DNA of 64,000 nucleotides from Rhyzopertha dominica (GCA_025024175.1 QCXZ01000137.1:25048001-25112000); one strand, 5' to 3'; positions 1 through 12,001 are shown, counted from the stretch's first letter. A program made the numbers and translations. Notes: generated by a model from the sequence alone, not told the origin.

Positions 1-118
1 TTCCCGTAACATGCGCTAAATGAGAGCCCACTAGCAACAAGCGTGTCACCTCTCCAACCCAACGTAGGCGGCCAGTCCGGCGCCGGCGTTATATTCGGAA
101 GCATCAGAAATGCCTACC
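1..118 (+). repeat. Dispersed repeat, copy 1 (cut by the window edge)
   Basis: Shares agagcccactagcaacaag, cgtgtcacctctccaacc and aatgcctacc-like blocks with 48671-48780, in the same orientation. It is GC-richer than its surroundings. No coding potential is seen. It could be the end of an LTR or SINE-like element; the left end is outside the window. Confidence 0.65.
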
Positions 119-797
119 GTACTACTACTGTTCAATCAATGAATCAACAAATATGGAGAAAAGGCATCAAGTAAATGTCGTGTACATGGATCTATCGAAT
201 GTATTTGTGTGATAAACTCTTGATTGAAACATTGCAAGCGATTGGCATAGTAGGTACTAGCACAGTGTAGGTACCTTCAGGTGTAACCCAGGGGTCACAC
301 CTGGGGCGATGTTGTTTGCTGTGTTTGTGAACAATGTGTTTCGTTTCGTACCGGACCCAGAGTAGGAGGAATAAAGTTGTTATCAATAATGCAGTCAAAT
401 ATTGTGAAAACAAAAAATTTTACAACTCAATGTACAAAAATATAAAATTTTGCGCTTTTATCACTGTAACAATCCCCTTTATAACAATTTGATCTGGTCT
501 CCTTCATATGTTCGTCATATCAACAGAATCGAGCAGAAACGAGGAAGTTTTGTCAGATTTCTGTTTTTTTTTAAATCATGTTTTGTTATACAAGTTGTAT
601 AATGGACCAAAAGACTTCAACACGTCCTCACGGGACAAATTACACAGTAAATGACCGACTTATACGAAACTGTAGCTCCAATTATGGTAAATGTATTAAT
701 TTAGTATTATTTATTATTATTTATTCAGTAACAGTATTTTTACGTATCCATTTGGTAATGTCACAGTACATTTCTATAAAAAGTTTAAGATCCCACT
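119..797. other. No gene seen
   Basis: AT-rich non-coding DNA. Short frames at 192-413 (-) and 578-817 (+) have no support. Confidence 0.5.
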
Positions 798-1217
798 TTA
801 TTGGACCGAAAACTTGAAAAAGTTCAGTAGTTTGCAGTTTAATTTTCTTGACGAGTAAGATAATTGCAATTTATAGTTACGACTGCAGTAACTTGTTGTT
901 CCAGCAGCATTAACCCCAGAACGCCATTCACCTAACAAGTTTCGTACAATTAGTCGCCTCTTTCGGCTGTGCACCGTTGATCGTAAATAAGTCTTAAAAA
1001 CCGCATCTTGTCGAACTAATTGAGGGAACAAGAAAAAACGAACTTCATATAATATATCGGCCCTACATATGTCTTGGCCGGCAATAAATATACCGCAAAC
1101 CGTTTTTGCCGCAATGAAATATTCGAAGATGCTTTTCGAATCGGCACAATAAAAAAAAATTAGCGGTCGTAACAAATTAAACAAAAGACATGCTGCTTGA
1201 ACGAGTCGCTTGATCAA
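798..1217 (-). other. 139-codon open frame, unknown
   Basis: One of the longer frames in this AT-rich DNA, with a hydrophobic N-terminus (MIKRLVQAACLLFNLLRPL) and a basic middle (HSRKRRLIVRNLLGEW). No family recognised, no promoter or splice support. It may be chance or part of a decayed element. Confidence 0.2.
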
Positions 1218-2319
1218 CTGGTTTCTTGCGGCAAATCGCTGCTAAATTACTATTTCTTTTTCTTTTCTATAGTTGGAACACGCACTCACCAATAATGCTG
1301 TTGGTAATGCACCTTTGTTCTAACGACGGATTCTTATACGATCGTTAAGATCACAGATATCAAGCTTGGATAGAAATAAAAAGCAGAACTGGGTATATAC
1401 AGATGCACGTTTTTGTTTGTTATTACCTTATATAGTGACACGATCTTAGAGATCGGGAATGAAGAGTGTACATAGTTGCAGCACTGTTTTTGGTGGCGAA
1501 ATTTATTTCAGCGATGGTTTAAAAGACAAGCACCGGCGCACAGTATCTATTATGGTTATGAAAAAGACATAGGCGTAATTATACGGTATCGCTTATGCTT
1601 CTAATTTAATTGCTCATGTTTTACACTTGTAAAGTGAAATATTGCCGCCAGTCAAATGTATTGTGGCCGATCCTTTTGTCGAGTCATAATGAATGGGTGC
1701 GTGTAGGGAAAATGTTATTTCTTAGTAACGTTTCTAAATGTGGCATAAGTTGGCTCCAATGAGGTCTTACAACGGCCGTGCTATTGTTTCAAAACAGAAT
1801 CGATTGTATAAATATAATGATAATTTATGAGTTGTTCTTGTTTTCATGGGAACAAGACAACAGAAGAAACTGTAACAATATGACGTTGCAGAATTGCTAT
1901 TCGTCTGAGAAAGCTGTATTATTGGGCGGCGCTCAATTGTGAAAATCGTAACAGTAATTGTCGATGAGCGGGATTCTTATGGCTAGTCGAACCAATAACG
2001 TGCTCGAGCACTAAATTGAGAAGACTCAAAAAATATTTGGGCCCTAGCGATTACAAAAGTTTACTAGAGGAAATAAATTATCTTTGATTTTACGTCAAAA
2101 CTGCATAGAAAAAACATTTTTTGTTTGTTCCGTAACCAGTAAATCTGTAATAATAACTTCGTTATTACGGCTCGGTAGAAAAAAAAGTTTATTTTTCTCT
2201 CGATTTTTGTGATGATTAATGTTAACTTTCAAGGTTCCATCATGTAGGCNGGCTCGCTTTACCAATTCTGACAGCTTACTGTCGTAAACGTTACAGACTT
2301 TGACTCAATGTTATGGTAA
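1218..2319. other. No gene seen
   Basis: AT-rich, one N at 2250. No persuasive frame or repeat. The right end may include the outer part of the 2.3 kb transposon, but I found no terminal repeat. Confidence 0.5.
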
Positions 2320-3085
2320 GGGTTAGCTAGCAGTTATCAATCTGTTAATGAAAAGTTCAATGAGAAATTTCCGAATATTCAAGCTTCTCGTGTGGGAACC
2401 CAAAAACTGATAAGAAAAGTTTTAACCAAAAACCTCACTAAGGAGGCAGTCGCTTCAATCGGCATTCAAAAAATTTTGAAAATGAAGAAAATTCCTCCAT
2501 ACAAATCGAAATTTACTCATACGTTTGAACCAGTGGATGATTCAAAACGATTATATTTATGTTTGTAGATAAGAGATTAAATATCGAGAGCAAAACTTTT
2601 GGGAAAGAATAATGTTTACTGACGAGGCAACATTCTACCAACGGGACAGCTGAACCGCAATATGCTAATCTACAAGTCAGAATCTTAAAATGTCGTCAGT
2701 ATTTCACCAAAGTAAATGTATGATGTGCCGTTAATTATCATGCGATAGTAGGTTGATATTTTTTTATAACAACGCTAATCAAGACACGTATTTGGACTTG
2801 ATGATTTGGAGCTTAATTACCGCTATACACTGGATTGCAAGATTGGAAGAAATGGTCAAGTATTCCTGCCAGGAATCCCGATTTAACAATTTTGGATTTT
2901 TATTTGTGGGGACGTTTAAAGCAAATTGTGTATAGGGAAAACCTGTCTAATAATATTGAAAATTAAAAAAATCTATAAGAGATGCCCTAACATCATTCCA
3001 GATCGAAGAAATTCAAAGAACTTTCAGGAGACTTCGATGTAGAGTAGAATTGTGCGCAGATGAGGGTGGAGGGTTAATTGAATAA
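2320..3085 (+). pseudogene. Decayed insect Tc1/mariner-superfamily transposase (DUF4817-like N-terminal type)
   Basis: Conserved blocks appear in order but in shifting frames: a helix-turn-helix-like region (VNEKFNEKFPNIQ... about 2350), KMKKIPPYKSKF (about 2479-2515), FTDEATFY (about 2615-2638, first catalytic Asp), PARNPDLTILDFYLWGRLK (2865-2921, last DDE segment with downstream LWG), and a C-terminal FRRLRCRVELCADEGGG block ending near 3083. The protein would have cut and pasted its own element. Frameshifts, stops and a deletion between the first and last catalytic blocks make it dead. Terminal inverted repeats were not found. Related relics are at 24.4, 41.1 and 50.3 kb. Confidence 0.75.
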
Positions 3086-4568
3086 CGGTTATTATTGTTA
3101 AAAATTACAAAGCTGTTGCTTATAGTTGACATTTATGTGACAACTGGAAAAAAATAAAAAAACCGTCAATGTGAAGGGATTAAACGTAGAGAAAAATATT
3201 TAAAAATCCAGTATAAAAATGAACCTTTCTTTCCACTATGCCAGAATAATGGAGTTTGACTACAGATTTGCTGGTTTCAGGACAAGCAAAAAAAGCGTAA
3301 ACTCAAAGATAAATATTTTTGCTCTAAGCGAATGCATTTCGTAATATTGTTTTCTGTGTATCCAATCTATTTTCCTCTCTCTTTCGTAAACAGAATACCT
3401 AATGGGATTTTCTACTTAATAAGCCAAGAGGGCAAACAAAAATCCATATGCATCAATAGACACGATTTCGAACCCGACACTACATCCCCAAAAATTCGTC
3501 AGAATATTAAAGACGATAATTCGCATATGTAACAATTTCAACAATCTTTAGGTGATACGAAAAACTACTACCCCAATGAAACACTCTTTGTGAACAAGGA
3601 GACATACTGATAAGAAAGGGCTTAAAGAGCTTAACATAATTGTTACTATATATTCTACGTTATTGCTGTAACCAAGTAGATGACTTTAAATACCGTTAAT
3701 TTAGTACTTAGAACAAACAGATAATTAATTACTTATGTATTTCTATAATTATATATTTTTTTCTAGAGTATTAACGGTATTGCGTTGAGACACAAAATTG
3801 ACAACCTGACCATATATGCACCATGAATTCAACTAAATTAAGACCGATTTATCAACGTAGCCAATAACCATACACAAAACGTAATCGATCTAGCTTCTGA
3901 TCTAGCAATATACCGTTCGGTTGCCAAAGTCATTATCGTTCGGCTTTCATACGCCCACTAAGAAACGCAGGTATTCTGTTCATTTTGAATTAATTCAAAT
4001 CCCAGAGAAGTAAACGCGCGTCTTCTAGGTGGTCCCATTATTATAAATAGGAGTAATTACCATTGTTCAGTGACAGTTGGTAACCGTGATTTATTGTTTT
4101 GTACGGGCAATTGTGTCTCTGATTGGAGTAGCATTCACGTTTTTGCAATTGCATAATGCTGCACCCTGCCTGCCAGCCCACAAAGGTGTTAATGGTCGCA
4201 ACTACATACAGTTGGTGGGTGAATTATAAACTGATATTTAAGATTTACTGTTGAGAACGACAGACATTTGCAGAAGGTCGGGAATTACGAAAAATATAAC
4301 GGAATGATAAAATTTCACTTATGTTTGTGCAAATCAAACGCTGGGTTTATACTGAATACTAAGCTCTTTTTATGGTTAGAGTGCATGTCATCCGATTAAT
4401 ACTGAAAATTATGTTTTACCAATAGCCATGTAAAATTTAGGGAAGGTGACTACACCTCAACCACACAAGGAATGAGAGATGCAATTTCGAGTGTGATTTG
4501 GAAACAAAAGTTCCTTAGTGATCTATAAACAAACTGACAGTGTCAGTTTGGATATTGAAATCGTCGAT
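3086..4568. other. No gene seen; between two transposase relics
   Basis: AT-rich. The frame at 3332-3532 (+) is unsupported. The part 3800-4140 is slightly GC-richer with ordinary complex sequence. Confidence 0.5.
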
Positions 4569-5390
4569 ATGTCATACAAATTAGAGCTCCGCAAAAGTAT
4601 ATATAACTTAGTTGGACAAAGTCCCAAAGTGAAAATTGTTCGACTGTTCAAACATCAAAATATATCCCGTAGAACGGTTTATCATGTATCCAAGAACACT
4701 GTCAGCAGGGTATTGGCTAGAAATGGTCAGAAATACCATAAAAGACAGAAATGTCCGAAATATACGGCAAACCAACTGGCTACAATACCAATATGTTGTC
4801 ATAATTTGGGACGATACCATTTTGCGGACAACAGTGATTGTGATGGACGACGAGAAATATTTCACTCTGAACAATTCAGAAATCAAGGGAAACGATGGTT
4901 TCTATACCGACAACCTAGCAGAGGTTCCAAATGGTGTAAGATACAAAGCGAAAGCAAAAGTTTGGTAACAAAATTCTGGTCTGGTGTGCCATTTCAACCG
5001 CAGGGAGAAGCGCTGGATGGTCAATGATATATTCGCTATTGTTTATCGAAACTGAGGGATTTCATTCATGGACATCATGCTCATGATGATATAATTTTCT
5101 GGCCAGTTATTACGCCCGACGAACACAGCTGTGCCTCCATGAGCACAACATTCGGTTTGTCCCCAAAAATGATAATCCTTCCACAGGCACGACCTATTGA
5201 GGATTTCTGGGCAATTTTTTCACCAGAAGTGTATGATGGAGAATGGGAAGCCGAAAACGAGGATCCGCATAGGCGTAGGCTCTAACAGAAGCTGCGCACC
5301 ATGGACGTTGGAGTTGTCCAGAAGCTTATGGATGACACCCGGCGACGTGTGCGCGTGTCTGAGGGCCATAGGCCTTTTGCCTTACTCTAA
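4569..5390 (+). pseudogene. Decayed mariner-like transposase
   Basis: The frame begins MSYKLELRKSIYNLVGQSPKV with an HTH pattern (SRRTVYHV), followed by KRQKCPKYTANQLATIP. It then shifts frame to VMDDEKYFTLNNSEIKGNDG (first catalytic Asp), then IHGHHAHDDIIFWP, then QARPIEDFWAIF (last catalytic Asp region), ending SEGHRPFALL with a stop at 5388-5390. These blocks are the known order of a mariner-type DDE transposase that keeps the [N/Q]-x-RPIEDFW block. The second Asp block (usually WPDLA) reads WPVITP, so the catalytic residue is gone. At least two frameshifts are present. It is about 820 bp where about 1 kb is usual. A second copy of the family lies at 34.3 kb. Confidence 0.8.
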
Positions 5391-6047
5391 TTAGCTCATA
5401 AGATAGATGAAACTAATGTGAATAATAGCGTAAAATAAAAGATTGTTTAAAAATGTCAGGATGTGAAAAATTTTCATTCCGAATTTTGTGCCAAAACTTA
5501 TGGGACATACGTTATTCACAAGCGATACATAACTGAAAGAATTAATAACTGAACTAGAACGTAGACACTGTCGATCTAAGGGATATTCCTGAAGAACAAT
5601 ATTTTCCACATGGGCAAGAAAAATGACCTAAAATTCATTCATGAAGTGGAATGTGGTAGTATGGCAACACATCATTTAAAAGCATTTTTTGCACTCTAGT
5701 GAGATACTGCACAAAAAATATGCCAACATAGGAAGGAACAAAAAAAGTGAAAAAGAACAAATCAATAAATGTGAAAAGAGGAGAAGTTAAATTAAAATCT
5801 ACACCTCATAAACGATGTGAAAATATTGTGTTGTAGGCAAGTTACAGGTAAGCATGCATATTTATCATATGTTAATGTTAATACATCTGCCTGGAATTTG
5901 CCTCGGAAGCCAATACCGTTGCTGAACACTTTATATCTGTAATAAAGCTCCCGCCTATTTCTAAATACATGCTGCTAAATTTAATCACCTTTTCAGCTGC
6001 TTTATCTGTGAGTATTATAATAAAACAATACACTAAGGACGGTTTAG

Positions 6048-6615
6048 TCGAGGAAGGTCAACAATGCTTTATCTAACGCCACTAGGTCTGTCGGAGGACC
6101 ATTATTTAGCTCTTGTAGTTCTGTTGGTTGTTTTAAGCCATTAATTTCATCAACATGACGAGTTTGCTATGACAAACGCCTAGGTTTTAAATGAACCGCC
6201 CACATGCAGTTTGGTACATACACAGCGAGGTCTACTACTACTCAAGTCGACTCTGAAGAAGTGGGACCCGTTTTGTCAATTAACCTGAAGAAATCAATCC
6301 TCGACTCGTACGGCATTAACAAACATGTCTGTCCAACTTTAATTGCCGCATCATTTGCAATGTGAGATCATCACTTCCAGTTTTAGAAGTCCACTGCATT
6401 GAGGACATATTAATAATAACATTAAGAGCATGCCTGACTTTTATTGTAACGTCGGTTGTTCGACAATGTAACCGGTTCTTGCAAAATATTCTCAGAAGGA
6501 AATCGATATTTTTGCGGTACTCACTACTCGTAACACCTGCCTCGATTGTTGTCGTGTCTGGATTACTTATATCTGACAGTGCCTTATTTATGGTAGATTC
6601 ATACCGTCTAATGAA
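6048..6615 (-). pseudogene. Unidentified decayed coding region
   Basis: The minus strand has 99 codons without a stop from 6615 to 6319, unusual in AT-rich DNA, containing STINKALSDISNPDTTTIEA and further on DDLTLQMMRQLKLDRHV. With a frame change a further open stretch follows (SRIDFFRLIDKTGPTSSES, to about 6246), and after another break about 37 codons to 6048 (RHVDEINGLKQPTELQELNN). Composition is protein-like (mixed acidic, polar and hydrophobic, no simple repeats). I do not recognise the family. Candidates are an endogenous viral gene, a transposon gene or a host pseudogene. There is no ATG near the start of the longest frame, so it is not an intact gene. Confidence 0.4.
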
Positions 6616-7519
6616 CTAGCAAGAATTTCATCAGCGCCGATCATTACGGGAGATTTATGTTCGATATACACCTACACTACTATTAGGACGTGTCGTGAAG
6701 TAACTTAGCGTCAAATGCTTACAGAAAGCCTTTGAATGATAGCTGCAAAACGAAATACTCCAAGTACAAAGCTGAAGAAGACGATGGTTTGTAAAAAGAA
6801 TACCGAGAATGAAAGTGAGTCACTTATAAAGGCGCTGTTTTGTCCAGCACTTTTGGGTACAAGAGATGGTTATTTAATTGACATCCAAGGTTTTTTAAAC
6901 AGTTCAAAGACACAACCCAACAACATTCAACTACTTGTTTAGGATAGCGCAGAATAACAGGAGGACAAAGTTCGCCTGCTTTTTTAGCTGTTTCTCTTTC
7001 GAATTATGAAAACAGTAGGCCCAACTGTTCGTATGTCCGAAATTCTCAAGGTATACAATATTGCAAAATTAATAGTCAACTAAGCAACTGTTTACTTTAT
7101 TTGACATTGAAGTTTCGAGTGCTTTTTGGCAACAGCTACATTGCCATAATATTGTTCCATACATACGCAACACGATTTTGGTAAAACAAATTTGTTTATT
7201 CGGTTGAATTACTTAAAATTGTTTACCTTGATAAATATGGATCCTGTTTAATACTTTTACTTGTGTCAATATCCTTTTGAACAAGCTGAGTTGATTTACC
7301 TATAACACGCGAATATTTAAAAAAATTGCTCTTATAAGTAAAAAAAGCATAGCATCAAAAGTAGTAAAAGTAATACAATTTTACACAATGATTACAGGTA
7401 TAGAAATATAAAGCATTATAAAAGAAATCACAAAAGAGAAACTGGTAGTTCTTTTCGAATTGCAGATCTAAGCCGATGATGATCGAGGAATACACATTTC
7501 AGACATAAAAGTGGTGTAC
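6616..7519. other. No gene assigned
   Basis: The plus frame 6736-6942 (68 codons) and a minus open stretch of about 70 codons with one stop (about 6950-6730) overlap. Neither is recognised. The minus one could be upstream remains of the 6.05-6.62 kb relic. Confidence 0.4.
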
Positions 7520-8150
7520 AAGAGAAGGATTATCAATCAATCCTACAAAACCATCAGTGGTAGCATTCATCAGAAAAAAAAATCTTCAACCGCTGAAGGG
7601 CAGCAACTCTATGGAAAGGATGTAGCGCTGAAAAATAACATTAGATACCAGTATGATGTGTAAAAAGTTACCAGTAAAGCAACAAAAGCGGGGCCTGCAG
7701 ATGCATGACAGGAAGAGTATGGGGCTAAAACAAAAAAAATGGTGTCCTGATACCCATAGTTAGATATGCGTCCTTAGCATGGTGGCACAAATCTACAAAC
7801 AAAAGTGCAAAACTGCACAAAGATCTTCACGCTTGCGAATCATGCATACAACGCCTACGGAGGCCATCAAAACATCAATATCAGATGCACTGATAATAGC
7901 TAAAATAGTAATAGCAGGATCTGAGTATATAAGTCTGCATGGTGGGAAGCCAGAGAACAGAAAACTACGGAAAAAGGAACTTTACTGGATGGACGTCCGC
8001 GGACAAAAAAACCAAAAAAATGTGTGGGTACTTAATACTGCCTTAATCCACAACTACGAAGAGTTGCCCCATATCCCCAATAGATGTAGCAATAGNCCCG
8101 ATACCNTATTAAAGAAACTTACNTCCTCCTCATTAAGATTCAAAGTTAGG
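7520..8150 (+). pseudogene. R1/jockey-type LINE relic: end of reverse transcriptase and beyond
   Basis: The frames give NPTKPSVVAFIRKKNLQPLKG (about 7534-7600), then a tract aligned to the KATKAxxxCRxxxGxxWGLxP region (about 7669-7725), PIVRYASLAWWHKSTNKSAK (about 7754-7813), and a shifted frame with RLRIMHTTPTEAIKTSISDA. Retrotransposons of the R1/jockey group carry NPxKTxVVxFTRKR, then P-x-x-YxSxVWW, then TGAMRTTPTAALE at this place. The DNA matches a second copy at 43.08 kb. A possible RNase H-like start (about 7985) is too weak to call. Frameshifted, with three N bases; dead. Confidence 0.65.
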
Positions 8151-9096
8151 CAACTCCTAACAACGAAAAATATACTGAATTGCAAAGATTTACTTACATA
8201 AATAGCAGACGTGGAAGTCTTTTTTACAAATGAATGTGGTCATATCAACTCGGGTCACAAAAGAACAATAAATCATTAATATTTTTTATTGTACAACCAT
8301 CGTTGTTAAATTTACATTCTTTGTGCAATTACCTTGAGTTCTTGAACGCACATCATAATAAGCCAGACCAACTTTAGACGTCATTATACATCGAATGCGA
8401 TTTTCGCCTTGCAAGCAGCATATTTCAGAAGAGACAAGGAAAATAAATGGCATGCAAGGTGCATTATAAATTCTTATGAGCCGGTTTTGGTGGGCGAGAC
8501 AAGTCCAGCACACTCACGGGATGAACCGTGCAGACCACTTTATGCCTCGCACAATTAACGCAAGATCCTTGCGGACATTTGAAGGAATCCCATCCAGCTT
8601 TAAATAATGCAGCCCGGCAGATACGATCTCATTAGGGGCACCACCAGTTGGTCAATAAAATGACTAAAATGTCGCGGCACGGACGTGAGTTATGGAGGCA
8701 GCTATTTGAGTTACGTTGCTAAATTAGGAATAAATAGCGTATTAATAAATTGATACGCGATGGCAATTTTTAAAATTTCTGCTTATTACATTTAGAACCT
8801 GCAGTTCTTGTTTGGAAGTGCTTTTTTAAACCGATGTGGATGAAACCTTTTCGTGCCGTAAATAGGATATTTACTAACCCACTTTTGAGTATATTCCTCA
8901 AGTGGACAACATTGTTGGAATAGCAAAAATGAAATTACGAGTTTTAAGTAGGTTACTTTGACTTTGGAGATTTCCTATCCGCAATACACGCCGAGAACAA
9001 GCTTGTATTTTGGACCGCAAGAATCGCAGATTATAGAGAACTTCGTCACGTGATTGTCCCAGAATACAACTACACTCGTTGAACAAATGTACCTAC
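8151..9096. other. No gene assigned
   Basis: The minus frame 8513-8286 and the GC-richer part 8490-8700 carry nothing I recognise. Possibly distal remains of the 7.5 kb LINE. Confidence 0.4.
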
Positions 9097-9160
9097 ATAC
9101 AGATAGCTAATAATAATAAAACACTTGTTTTTATCCTACTTCCAATTTTTATTTTTGGTA

Positions 9161-9209
9161 AAGCCAAATGCCAGCATTTCAACCGCCAAGCGGCCTTCTT
9201 CAGTGGCTT
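9161..9209 (-). ncRNA. Type I hammerhead ribozyme motif, intact core (left terminal repeat)
   Basis: Read on the minus strand: stem I strand AAGCCA, core CTGAAGA (fits CUGANGA), stem II (about 6 bp with one bulged G, loop TTG), core GAA, stem III ATGC/GCAT with a 2-nt loop, cleavage-site base T, then TGGCTT, which is the exact complement of AAGCCA. All conserved core positions and all three helices are present in 49 nt. Short stem III, as here, is usual for the minimal hammerheads of Penelope-like elements and may act better as a dimer. Activity is inferred, not shown. Confidence 0.75.
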
Positions 9210-9303
9210 AACAAGTATAACTAAATTAAAACACTAAAAGATATTATTACATATGGTAAACATTGATACACAGTTGCGTGGTGTAGGAAAGAGTTTGTTT
9301 AAA

Positions 9304-9534
9304 TCACATTTCTGACTTTACTATTGCTACAAGTAGATTATTTAAGGGTGTGAGATCCGTATTTAACAGATGGCTAGAATTACGTTTCATGTAAATGGCC
9401 TCTAAGGGGTTCAAGTTGGCGCGTGTTGACGTTTTTATGTTCTTCACTCTGGCTGTATTAAATCTGTGACCTGTTTCGATATTACGTAGTGCTAGTGCAG
9501 ATTTTTCTCCATTTCTATTGTTTACTTGGTACAT
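9304..9534 (-). pseudogene. C-terminal GIY-YIG endonuclease fragment of a Penelope-like element
   Basis: A 76-codon minus-strand frame contains ALALRNIETGHRFN, then a basic stretch, then NPLEAIYMKRNSSHLLNTD and a short tail. This order (A-x-A-x3-x-TGH-x-F, then LE-x-I/H-I, then a conserved N) is typical of the end of Penelope-type GIY-YIG endonucleases, after the GIY and YIG strands. The N-terminal catalytic GIY..YIG motifs are absent because the frame opens directly inside the right inverted repeat. The natural stop at 9304 lies just before the left terminal repeat, as expected for an element 3' end. It is non-functional by truncation. The call rests on remembered family pattern, not on a search. 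Confidence 0.65.
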
Positions 9535-9578
9535 ATGTTCTTTGAATCTTTTAGTGTTTTAATTTAGTTATACTTGTT

Positions 9579-9627
9579 AAGCCACCGAAGAAGGCCGCTT
9601 GGCGGTTGAAATGCTGGCGTTTGGCTT
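9579..9627 (+). ncRNA. Hammerhead motif with mutated core (right terminal repeat)
   Basis: This is the inverted partner of the motif at 9161-9209. Stem I (AAGCCA/TGGCTT), stem II, GAA and stem III are kept, but the core reads CCGAAGA instead of CTGAAGA, so the conserved U4 is C. One stem III pair is now a wobble (ATGC/GCGT). Loss of U4 is expected to abolish or strongly reduce self-cleavage. Confidence 0.65.
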
Positions 9628-9725
9628 TGCCAAAAATAAAAATTGGAAGTAGGATAAAAACAAGTATTTTATTATTATTATTTAACAACTTCCAAAATAC
9701 TGTACTATTCATTATACAGATAGCT

Positions 9726-11889
9726 TTTACTTTATTAGTATAACCGCGCCACGACACGCTTATATCTGTGCTGCTTTATATCTCTGAAATCTGATAGGTA
9801 CGTTTTTCCCCGGTATTATTCAGTCTACGTTAAACCAAAAGAAAATGTTGTTTTTTCTTACTGTTTTGTTGATTAACACGTTTTTTTTTACCTGATTCTT
9901 CGGATACTTACTTTAGGCTAGAGAAACTAAATGTTTAATTCCCATTTCAAAAAACCTACTTTGCAAAATGCACCACATATAAGTAGAACGTATAACTAAA
10001 TAAATAGCTTGAAAATAAACCATATTTTTAGATGCTGTAGTTTCTGGGAAGATTTAGCAGGCAAATTTTATGATTTTTTTTGTGCTGGGGTGCGCAACTT
10101 TGGAAATTAGGATGTTTGTCTGATAAATTCCTTAGTTTTATATCAAATCCATCAGTAGTTGATAGATATGATTGAATACACGAACTGGCTAAATCAAAAT
10201 TCGATTAGCTTTGAGTAGACTTCAGATATCTGATAACTCTAATAATGGGAACATGATCATTTCTTGCGCCAAAAATAGAAGGTGGTGGTCGCCAGCTCCC
10301 GATTCCACCAACCACGTTGTAAAAAAACAGCAAAGGAACATTCTTTAGGAAATTAGCAGTCAAACTCAAATACATTTCGGAAGTAATGTTGTTTTGATCC
10401 AGTTCGCCACGGAGAGTAATGTATAAAATATAACTAAGTTCTTAGAAAATTTTTAACGTTATCGTTTTGATGGAGTTCGCATAAATTTTGGGCAGTCAGC
10501 CTTCCCTGTATTTTTGCAAATGTTTTAGTTAACTACCTTAGTCCTGCGATAATGAAGTTAAAGTCAATTCCGTGTGCAAAGAATAATTTGGTTAAATGGT
10601 TCGTAATACGTAAATACTAATGTAGTTCGTCCAGTAAAGTGATTTCTGCCAACTTAGTTATGCTCGCATGTAAGTTTAAATCATTAATTACCGGTTTGAA
10701 GTTATTTTCCTGTCTTTTGAATTATAACATCTTAAGGTGAATATTTCGGCATAATTTTGGTTAACATTGCTTAATTTCTTCATTATTTTATTAATTAATT
10801 GTCAAATATATATTTGTGGTTAAAAACATCATCGTTTATTCTTGCGTCATAAAGCTTATCTTGTCTCATGTGTATTCTTTGGTAAGTGTATTCAACTAAA
10901 GGTAAGTCAGAGTCAGACATTTTTATTAAGTTGCATAGTTGTCCGATTAGTTTAAATCACTAAGCTTCCATACCTGCGATCTTGTTTAATTAGTAAGCAC
11001 TCCTTAGCAATTAAAACTTGAGGTTCAAAAGCGATATGTAGATCTGCTAGCTGTCAAATTTGAACTGTAAACAGAAAGAATAAAACTACTCATAGGAACA
11101 TCGCAGTCAGACTTGCCTCATGCATGCACTTCCAGATGAAATTTGTTTACAATGAAGAATTCCCATTCCATGTGGGCAATACCATTGGCATCATGGTCTG
11201 TGGCGCAATTATATGCTATAGGAGTTAGAGGAATCTAGATCTCATATAGCGAGGGTTTTTCTAGACTCTTGACTTATTAGCTATTGAAACTTTGTGGGAT
11301 ATGGTAGGTAAAAGGTTGAATACTGTTGCAAACCCTCTCAGCACACCTCTGAACTTCAAACCCAAATTCAGTCTATGTGAAAGTTTCGCTGTGCACAATA
11401 AATATATTTTTACTATGTGATGCATTTAACGATAAATGCAAAACATTGCAATGTACAGTTTGTACTAAACGTGAGATGAGTTAGACTACTCAGGAATCCG
11501 AGACGGTAATTAAAGATGCGCAGCAATTAATTAACAAACGGCTCACGCAAAAACAGGGAACCGAGGACATAATTAATTTGAAAACGCAGATGGTGGGCGC
11601 TCCGATGCGTAGTAAATTAGAAAAGCGAGCTCCCGGTAGATTAAATAAATCTCTGGTCACATTATAAGCCCAGCGGATTTATAGCCTATAAAGGCTACCA
11701 GTGAACATTTTCCAACAACTGGCTACTGATCAGTGGCGCTACTTTTACAGAAAGGGAGGGGGCAAAACTTAACTGAATTCCTGACCCTTAAGAATTTATA
11801 CAGCTTCTGACGTTTTTTATATACAGGTATTATGTAGGCAACCTCTCGGAATCTGAAAACTGGTGTCAAAATAACACTATTTTACAGTA
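9726..11889. other. No gene seen
   Basis: AT-rich non-coding DNA with no frame of note on either strand and no inverted repeat that I could find. The right end borders the 3' UTR of the 12.0 kb LINE relic. Confidence 0.5.
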
Positions 11890-12001
11890 AAATAATTATT
11901 ATTTTATTAACCATCAATTTGTTACATGGCATGTCAGTTATGTAAAATATAAGACATATATAATAGGCTCTAATTAGAACGACAACACAAGTAAAATACA
12001 T

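Larger units (their letters stand above)
9097..9725 (-). mobile_element. Penelope-like element remnant with inverted terminal repeats and 12-bp target duplication
   Basis: The perfect direct repeat atacagatagct occurs at 9097-9108 and 9714-9725 and reads as a target-site duplication. Between its copies lie inverted repeats: 9109-9242 (minus sense) and 9547-9713 (plus sense, longer). They enclose the C-terminal part of a GIY-YIG endonuclease coding sequence on the minus strand. Each arm carries a hammerhead-ribozyme fold. Inverted LTR-like repeats, hammerhead motifs, GIY-YIG endonuclease and variable target duplications of about 10-15 bp are known features of Penelope-like elements. The reverse transcriptase is missing, so this copy is internally deleted and cannot move by itself. 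Confidence 0.8.

Noticed and set aside
4608..4886. 92-codon minus frame
   Set aside because: Antisense of the mariner-like relic.
9551..9757. 68-codon minus frame
   Set aside because: Reading of the Penelope-like right terminal repeat, not a protein gene.
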